Made by a program: the position numbers and the translations under genes. From Polytrichum commune (taxonomy: Eukaryota; Streptophyta; Polytrichopsida; Polytrichales; Polytrichaceae), in NCBI GenBank assembly GCA_950295325.1, contig OX485805.1:58242758-58306757 (forward strand): a stretch of DNA of 64,000 nucleotides. The letters run 5' to 3'. Each line of letters opens with the position of its first letter. The stretch's first letter is position 1. The notes under the pieces were generated by a model, which saw only the letters and a list, made by a program, of their open reading frames with translations, had not been told where the DNA came from and did not search any database. Of this stretch, positions 56,663-64,000 are shown piece by piece.

Positions 56663-58047
56663 TGGGTCGGACTAGTGTGACTAGAAGCGTACTAGTGGGA
56701 CGGACTCCCTAAATGGGCTTAGGTGTAGAACATATTTAAGTGCTTACTTTCTATGCTATTCCAAGTTACTCAAGACATTGATGGTATTTCCATTATAATT
56801 GTATTTCAATCCCAATTAATTCATTCAACTTACATTCATTCTTCGCATCTTCCCTTCCATTCATTACGAGTTGTCATTTCATATGCAACTATTTTCATGT
56901 ATGCCTCACATTTTTGTTCACTTCCATGCCTTTATGTATAATAATAGTAGCATACCATTATACATATGGGATTTTTAGTCGTCATTACTGGTCCAATTTT
57001 GAAATGTGCATCCTTATATAGTCTCATAATCAACAAAAAGTCTCCAATTACTGAATATAGTGTTTAATTTGTGAGCGGTGAAGAAAACAAAATATTTGGT
57101 AATAGGACCCCCTAGTATCCTATAACCGTGGCCTAAAGAAATAAATTTTTAGGGTTCAATAATAAGAAGATTGGGGAGGACAAACAATATGAATGCTAGA
57201 TTGCAAGTAGTGAGCAATGAAAAATACCAATATGTACATGACTCGGGGTTGCTAGTATGTGAGCATGCGAGTGTGAACCTGTGAGCCTTCAATTTTTTCC
57301 CGGTTATGGTTTGTAAATCCGTTGGGGGCCTATGATTGGGGAATTATATGTAAGGGTCTATAGTCCAAATGAACAACAAATGAGAATGTTGCTATAACAA
57401 TTTTGTATAAAAAATGAACTAATATACATTCAACTTTTGAAATAATAATAATGTAATTGGAGACAATGTGTAAGCAAACTCATAATGAAAACAAGTATAG
57501 CATGTTAGAATGTCTCACTGTAATACACATCAATGTAAAATTTGAATACATCATAACACCATCATGAGGGTGATAGTTACGAAGTGCAAAACATAAAGAA
57601 CAACAAAATTGAATTGTAGATATAAATTGGGTAGTAGGTCTAAATTGTTGAAGTTCTTGGAAATCAAATATAAAAAATAAAAAATAATGGGCCCATGATC
57701 CATACCATCTGGAAGATAGTTGATGGACACATGCATATTAGCCATAGTAGCATCAAAGAGCTTCTCGGTCTCAATAGCCAACTGCCAAATACAAAATAAA
57801 GATTAGGAAAATTGAATGATTGAAAAAATATTTTTTTTCAAAAAGCATAGACAAAAAATTATCATCTGAGCCCACCAAGTAGCTTTATCAAGTCACTTAG
57901 GAAACTCTATATCATTGAATTTTGGTTTCGGAAACTTGAGAGCCTCACGAAGAGTAGATGAACTGTTCCACCTCTCAAGCCACTTAATCTTCATAGATGT
58001 ATCCATTGCCAAAGTTGCTAACATCCAAAGTTTTTTTTGAATCAAAC
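56663..58047. other. AT-rich interval, no gene seen
   Basis: Sharp drop in GC after about 56700. Only short frames without family features. Confidence 0.5.
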
Positions 58048-58106
58048 ATTATATTCGTTAAATTGAGACTTTCTCTAGTTTCAAATTAATATATGGATCA
58101 AACAAC
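58048..58106. repeat. 59-bp direct repeat, left copy
   Basis: Matches 63329-63387 at all but three positions (both contain TATATTCGTTAAATT and AATATATGGATCAAACAA). The two copies flank the DUF7869-type gene and its palindrome array. Confidence 0.85.
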
Positions 58107-58576
58107 ATTCCGTGTTCCGAAACTATATTGAGAACGATCTCAAATATATTATATGTTCTAATATCCCAAATCTATTATGTGTGGACATAAGCACATGTGG
58201 TAGAGCACTCAATACCAACTTCATCTACAAAAACACTTTGGGTAGAGCACTCCAAACTAGTTTCACCCAAGAAACATATAAACTGATTTCTATTATTAGC
58301 ATGGTCAATAAAATATAGACATTGCAACATACAAAGTGCATGCAATAAATGCATTTTTCTTCAATGGAAAATTTAGTCCCAAACTTAATAAAAAAAATGA
58401 ACTTCACAATTGTATTGAAATATAGTAAATGGATATTCATCCAACCCCAAACAATATAGCATTCGCAAGTTCTACCCAAACTTTGCCCCAAGTTTGAGGA
58501 GCACACATATGAGTAATATATATTCGTCAAATTACAGTTTACACTATAATCATGCTAACACAATCCTACCAACTTC

Positions 58577-61500
58577 TCATTCAACGTGGGTTGCTTCTTC
58601 TGCGATCCGAGCAAGGTTGTATTTTGCAAAAATTATGTACTTTTGAGGGATGGACACTGATCCACTATGATTTTTCCGTGGTTTCCATGCTATGAATATG
58701 GAATCTGTATCTACCCAAGATGAACCGTGCTCGGAATCCACCTTCCACCGAAAGTTAGGGTTTGTATCCCAGCCTGTATAATGCCGAACAACATCTTTAT
58801 TCCGTGCTGTCGGTCGGTAGTACTCTACTTGTATTTGTCGAAAATGAGGGCTGGAAGTTACAAAATTTGGTTTGGACAAAGCTCTTGCCACCCACACTGG
58901 CTTTGCATATGTCTCATCTCCAGGACGCAAAATGAGCATATAACCTTCATGACAATTCACTGCAATGCGGAAAGATGGTGGCGGACGACTACTAGCAGGC
59001 CCCACGTAATGGTCGTCCACATCAAACTCCTCTCGCACCTCTCCATTTCCCAAAAGACTAGCTTCCGAAGCTTGTACATTGACACGTGTTTGTGGCCAAA
59101 ACCCATGCCTTAAAGTAAGGGGTGTATCTTGATGAAGGTTTGCCAATGCGCCACGAACACGTGTCTAATATTGTATCCAACTTCCGTAACGAAGCCAACA
59201 CGATCCACCAACATCCGCTACCCTCAAACTCTCCCAATATTGTATGAAGCCTGATATGCCTTTACAAATGTCCTCCAAATTCTTCATGGGTATTGGTTTG
59301 CAAGGCTTAGGCTCTCCGTCAGGCAACATCGTCCTTCCTTCCCCATCAACACGCCATACAAGGAGACCCTCCGGCGGGCTCCAATCTTGTGATGTGCACA
59401 ACAACTTGTATTGCATGGCGGGGACACCATCGTCACGCACGTAGAACCGAAATTGTTGTGCCTTCGTATGCCCGATCAATCGGTGAGCTCCGCTTCGAAT
59501 ATACGGTTCTATAAATGCCTTGAAGTCTGGAACCTCCTCGATCATATGGGGGATGACGGGAATGTTCTCCAAATCCATGTACGACTTCATCAACAATGGG
59601 ATTGTTGGAAAATCCTCCTCGCGCAACTTCATGCTCCACCGCCCAAAGGACGCATCAATATCATCGTGCGTATGGCCTACCAATAGAAAGGACACAAAAA
59701 CCTCCTTGAAAATGCCTTTCGCAACCAACAACGACCAATATGCAAAAACATATCTACTTTTATTGTCCTTCGCACAATTGTCCAATTGGACACGCAGAGT
59801 TGGGGGCAACTTCTTGGCAATCACATCTTCACTTGGTGGCTCCGGCAATGAGTGCACGCATACATCTCTTCCATCCAAGACCGCTTCATATAGAGGTGTT
59901 GATCCCGAGTTTTCAAATAACAATCTTGATGAATAGGACGGCGGTTTCTCCAAATCACGTAAAAGCTTTGCAAATGACCCTATCGTGTGGTTTGAATCCG
60001 CCGGATACAAATCAAGAGCATAATGAGCATATTTGACATCACCATGTCCATGTGCAATCATTCCTGCAAAGGCGACCCAATGGTTTAATATTCAACTATA
60101 ACACCAAAAAATTCACATGGTGTACATGTATGGCCCCAAGTACAAACCTAAACGCACAAATTTGTGTTTAGGTAATGCAATGCAATTGTTATCAAAATCA
60201 CCTGTAACCGAAACAGGAAGCTTAAAAAGGCCGTCCGTGGCTTTGATTCGATTTGCAAAACATGGTGAGGCTATTTTGGCATGGTCCATTTTGTCATGGA
60301 TGATTGTAAGGACTTCCAAAGGCCTGGAGATGGAAAAAACTCTATTTGTGTAGTAATCATTACGGTGTGCCTCTTGCATGTTCACATGCTTGAAATAGTT
60401 CATTTGATGTGCGGCATAGGACTCTGTCCCCATCGTGTGTGCATCTCGAAGGCGTTTCAACTTCTCGCATTTGGAACAACGGGCAAATTTGTCGCCTCGT
60501 CTTTTTGTGATGTATTCACTAAAGTGAGATTTTTTGATAGCACTCAGTTTCGACAACGAAATTGGGTCCAACCCGGCCTTCTCGCCAACTGCGTTTACGT
60601 CCAACAATATGTCTTTCCATTTCGTGCCTGTAGGAAGAACCTTCTCCACAACCTTTTCACCGGTTGCGAGTGTGCGTGTTTTGTGCGGCATTGCATCGGC
60701 AAGGGGGACAATGATGGTTGCCAAAGTGGCTGTTGCTTGTCTCGTTGTTTCTCTTGGTTTCTTTAAGCCCATGTTCCCATGGTGACGGGCACGGCGGCCT
60801 TCATTGGCATACGCGGCTTGTCTTTAAAATTCCGCTTTCGACACACCATGAATGGTGTACCATGCCGTACAACACACGTCTATGCTCTCAAGGGTGATGA
60901 CCTTGCGACCCGCTCCGTTCACATGTATCGCCCTATGGACATCAAGTTTTTTGGTGGATCTTAGACGGAAATCTCCAAGCCACATTTCTTCACGGATGGC
61001 CTTCAATTTATCTCTTGGGAACAATTGGCAACAACGATGTACACAACAATCCTTCATAGCAACTTCTCTAATAGACTCCTCACAGAGCAACCTTTGACGT
61101 TTACACTTATTTGCAGACGGAGTAGGACGTGTCAATGTTTCGTACTTCCGAAGGCCTTTGCGTGGCCGAATGTTTGCTTGGAGCTCCTGTTGGATTTGGA
61201 CGTGTCGTCGCTCATGGTCGCGCAAGCTAACCCCCTCAATTGTCACATTCCTCAACGGCCACCTTCGCAACGAGAACCTATGAGTTGGATTGACTTCCGA
61301 ATGTACGAGTGATTCTAATATAACAACTCCAACGTCCTCGGTGCCAAGGGGGTGTTCATCAATGCAATCTTGTGGATGTGTGTTACGACAAATACCCTCC
61401 GCCACAGCAACTCCACTGTCATTAACAAGTACCACATCCAAATTCACCCATGAAGCTCGTGAAAGCCCCGCACATTCCACAATGGGGCAAAAAGGATCAG

Positions 61501-61666
61501 ATGGCGAAGGACTCCCCAAATGACCTTCATCTGCACTGTCATCAAAACTATCCTCCCCGACAATGTCTAGTTCATCCCCATACGGAGATTGGGTGCTGCC
61601 CATGTCTTCAGAGAAGGAATCCCCTCTTCCACCAACTTCCTCCATTACGCCTACACACATGCACAT
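58577..61666 (-). pseudogene. DUF7869-type protein gene, two exons, two in-frame stops
   Basis: Exon 1 runs 61666 (or the Met at 61645) to 60202, the intron is 60201-60064 (138 bp, GTGATT...TTGCAG), exon 2 runs 60063-58577. Splicing joins KLPVSVTG to MIAHGHGDVKYAH exactly as in the family. Order: acidic N-terminus; Arg-rich part; Cys cluster (CCVHRCCQLF); MPHKTRTLATGEKVVEKVLP; ARCSKCEKL; IIHDKMDHAKIASP; then the core with QLDNCAKDNKSRYVF and VGHTHDDIDASFGRWS (about 59785-59640). The Asp/His pattern suggests an RNase H-fold transposase or nuclease, but that is inference. Stops: TAA at 60826-60824 and TAG at 59167-59165; both sit in otherwise open sequence. Final stop 58579-58577. Confidence 0.75.
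60064..60201 (-). other. Intron of the DUF7869-type gene
   Basis: 138 bp on the minus strand, donor ACAG then GTGATT, acceptor TTGCAG then GAATG. Removal joins family motifs in frame. Confidence 0.85.
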
Positions 61667-61845
61667 GAAACCTCAACAAACATGGACACAACGTAAGGGT
61701 CCAAAAGAATCAAATATTGGAAAATGCAAAACATCACGATGAATGGGGACACTGAGGATCAAGACATTTGCAACACAAATGCAATGTGAGCTCCCAATAC
61801 TGTGCGCCAGTCCACAAAATGTTCCACAAAATATTTTGGGTGGGA
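61667..61845 (-). promoter_or_regulatory. Region between the DUF7869-type gene and the palindrome array
   Basis: 180 bp upstream of the putative start. A possible acceptor (TGTGTGTAG) lies next to the Met at 61645, so a 5' intron is possible and this could be leader rather than promoter. Confidence 0.3.
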
Positions 61846-62620
61846 GTTTGGGTCGGCCGACCTAAACCCTGTGGCACCAGGGATTGAGGGCCATCTCCAC
61901 CTTGCCCGTGGGATAGGGTCGGGTTCCGGTCGACCGACTCAAACCTTGTACAATGATGGGTTGAGGGCCATTTAGAATTCCATCACACTGTGGGGAAAAC
62001 TTTGGGTCGAGCGACCCAATCCTTGTCATGGTCAACTACAACCGCCGAAGCTGGGGAAGGGGTTTGGGTCGACCGACCCAAACTTTCACAGGGTAAACCC
62101 ACCCACACTCAGAAGGGGTTTAGGTCGGTCGACCCAAACTTTCACAGGGTAAGTCCACCCACACCGGGAAAGGGTTTGGGTCGGTCGACCCAAACTTTCA
62201 CAGTGTAAATCCACCCACACTGGGATGAGGTTTGGGTCGCTCGACCCAAACATTACATATGATGGGATAAGGTTCCTACTCTGTCCGTCCAAACCTTCTG
62301 AGTACCTTGGGTAAGGGCCATTAACAATTCGTTCACGATGTGCGAAAAAGTTTGGGTCGACCGACCCAAATCTTCTAAAAGGTTTTACGATAAACGCCCA
62401 CAGTGGGGTAGGGGTTTGGGTCGACCGACCCAAACCTCACAAGGGTCAGAGTAGACCCCCCCCCCCAACACTAGTGAAGGGGTTTGGGTCGACCGACCCA
62501 AACCTCACAAGGGTCAGAGTAGACTCCCCCCAACACTAGTGAAGGGGTTTGGGTCGACCGACCCAAACCTCACAAGGGTGAGACTAGAACCCGCCCACAC
62601 TAGTGTCGACCGACGTATAA
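61846..62620. repeat. Tandem array of palindrome B (half-site GTTTGGGTCG)
   Basis: Eleven 22-bp copies: half-site GTTTGGGTCG, two bases, then its complement. Starts at 61846, 61923, 62000, 62062, 62118, 62174, 62230, 62350, 62414, 62482 and 62547; degenerate remnants at about 62285 and 62605. Centre bases vary (AC, GT, GC, AG, CT). Repeat unit 56 bp in the middle and 64-68 bp on the right, with CTTTCACAGGGTAA or CCTCACAAGGGT between. Eight copies have near-perfect arms. Confidence 0.92.
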
Positions 62621-63241
62621 TGCGGCGTATAATGCAGCGGATATTGAGAGGTGTGTGGAATTTCAGCTCATTGCAAAGTTCACTGCGGACTTGCATGCTG
62701 TGGATAGGTCCTCATGAACAGCAGCGTGAACGAACCTCGAAGTACAGCTCCGACTAAGAGTTCTCTCTACGAATTCAGGTGTGGGAGAAGAGCAAAAAGA
62801 AACCAACTTTTGGGGGGTGCGCCCCTTTATACTATCCACCTCCACTTGCCCGACTTCCTCATTGGATGCCTTTCCCGCCTTGTTATTTCAAACGTCCTGA
62901 CAGAATTCCCCGTTTTCTGTTTATTGTAGAAAATGCGCATCTTTCAATGCCCCTCTCATACCCCAGCCGTCATATGATTTAGTGTATGATATTTAATCTT
63001 TTTTTGGTTTTGTGTGTATATGACATACGACATTGGGAGGAAGGGTGGCGGCCACATTAATTTTTTCAAGTGTCACAACGGTATATTTTAACCAATATGT
63101 ATACCCAACCACAACTCCATTCAATGCTTTCAAGTGCAAACCTATTTCGGTGGGGTTGGGGCCATTTGGAGGCTGCAATTATGAGAGAGTTTCCAAGGCT
63201 TGAGGCCATTGTCATGATGAATAAAATTATTTATTTGTCTC
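62621..63241. other. Interval right of palindrome array, no gene seen
   Basis: Mixed composition, short frames only. Two GTATAATGC copies near 62616-62633. Confidence 0.45.
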
Positions 63242-63275
63242 CCCTAAACCCTAAACCCTAAACCCTAAACCCTAG
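63242..63275. repeat. Interstitial plant telomeric repeat
   Basis: About five CCCTAAA units in a row. Shorter runs follow at about 63688-63706 and 63883-63892. Confidence 0.9.
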
Positions 63276-63765
63276 AACATTGCTCTATTATCTCGCATGG
63301 AAGTGTGGCAATGATAAACGTATGTAACACTATATTCGTTAAATTCAGACTTTCTCTAGTCTCAAATTAATATATGGATCAAACAAAAACTTCTACAATG
63401 TCACCCTAATGCATCATATACATATTAAATGATGATATTGATCTACTTTAATTCAAACATTACGGTATGGCATTAACCAATATGTAGACAAAAGAAGTCT
63501 AAACATTGTGTAACGCCTTATGGTAAGAGTCACTAAATACAATAGTTAAAGTGGTTATGAAGATCCTCGCAAGGGGAATTATTAATTTTGAAATCAAATT
63601 ATGTCATGACAAAGTTCATTTATTGTTCCAAATCTGAATTTGCAACAATGCAAGTGACAAGAGCTTTTATATATAATATGTTGTCATCCCTAAACCCTAA
63701 ACCCTACAATATTGTCCTCTTCTCTCGCATGCAAGTGTGGCAATGACGAATGTATGTGGACGTCG
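63276..63765. repeat. Direct duplication downstream of telomeric repeats, about 430 bp apart
   Basis: Segments at about 63278-63325 and 63709-63755 share TCTCGCATG and AAGTGTGGCAATGA, each just after a CCCTAAA run. This looks like a segment duplication with later divergence. Confidence 0.7.
63329..63387. repeat. 59-bp direct repeat, right copy
   Basis: Partner of 58048-58106 with three substitutions. Confidence 0.85.
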
Positions 63766-64000
63766 ATAAGGGGATACTAACTACCAATGTCGCTTTTTAG
63801 TTCAATATTTCCATGCTAATTGAATCCATCCTCAAGTTCACTTCAAGCTTACTAATGTGTGTGAACAAAACATCCAAAGTTGAACCCTAAACCCTTATAA
63901 CATCCACAACATGAAATTATACGTATTGACTAAACCATACACCAATTAGTATATCATGTTTAGACGTTCCAAATAACATATTCACATGATCAAGATTGTG
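63766..64000. other. AT-rich end of window, no gene seen
   Basis: A short CCCTAAACCC run at about 63883, preceded by ACATCCAAAGTT, which also precedes the left 59-bp repeat (58021). Confidence 0.45.

Noticed and set aside
61846..62620. CRISPR-like array
   Set aside because: Regular repeats, but palindromic throughout, in a plant genome, with conserved rather than unique spacers and no cas genes.
1..64000. tRNA, rRNA or other structural RNA genes
   Set aside because: Only tRNA-like matches found are the 12-18-base retrotransposon primer sites.

Overview
This is a stretch of plant nuclear DNA built almost entirely of transposable elements. Plant origin is supported by plant-type telomeric repeats (TTTAGGG class), spliced genes, a plant Ptta/En/Spm (CACTA) gene, a Tat/Athila-like Ty3 retrotransposon and a chromodomain Ty3 retrotransposon. 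The style of the Ty3 polyprotein and a DUF7869-type gene suggest a seed-free land plant (fern, lycophyte or bryophyte), but that is inference. No bacterial features, tRNA, rRNA or CRISPR were seen.

Layout. (1) 1-31180: the 3' part of a very large CACTA element whose left end is outside the window. Its TnpA-like gene can be followed through exons at 693-1010, 2800-2883, 3414-3619 + 16071-16857, 20003-20350, 28246-28554 and 28941-29261. The element ends in TAGTG at 31176-31180. Four insertions sit in it: a chromovirus LTR (1-692), a nearly intact 12.4 kb Ty3 element (3620-16065, TSD GATGG, itself hit by a solo LTR at 12228-13200), a chromovirus copy (20600-28072, TSD GAGTT) and a solo LTR (29695-30667). 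One of its introns also holds three antisense exons of an apparently captured coiled-coil gene. (2) 31181-51704: nested copies of one chromovirus family (family B, LTR about 973 bp). A plus-strand copy (35971-43251, TSD GAGGT) lies inside a minus-strand copy (33944-49218), with solo LTRs around and inside them. All family B interiors lack the reverse transcriptase core and carry about four tandem copies of an RNase H-like segment, so the family looks non-autonomous. (3) 51705-56660: a GC-rich island with a coiled-coil/proline-rich protein frame and an FCP1/NIF-type HAD phosphatase-like frame. Nine copies of a 22-bp palindrome are scattered through its introns and exons. (4) 58577-61666: a minus-strand two-exon gene of the DUF7869 type; 180-900 bp upstream lies a tandem array of eleven copies of a different 22-bp palindrome with the same geometry. 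(5) 62.6-64.0 kb: AT-rich DNA with interstitial telomeric repeats and short duplications.

How parts fit together. Most boundaries are fixed by exact 5-bp target-site duplications, which give an order of insertion. Almost every long coding frame is open apart from one or two in-frame stop codons, as expected for silenced, decaying elements. The most unusual signals are the two palindrome families (10-bp arm, 2-bp centre, 10-bp arm, CGNNCG core), each tied to one gene locus, and the RT-less chromovirus with amplified RNase H segments.
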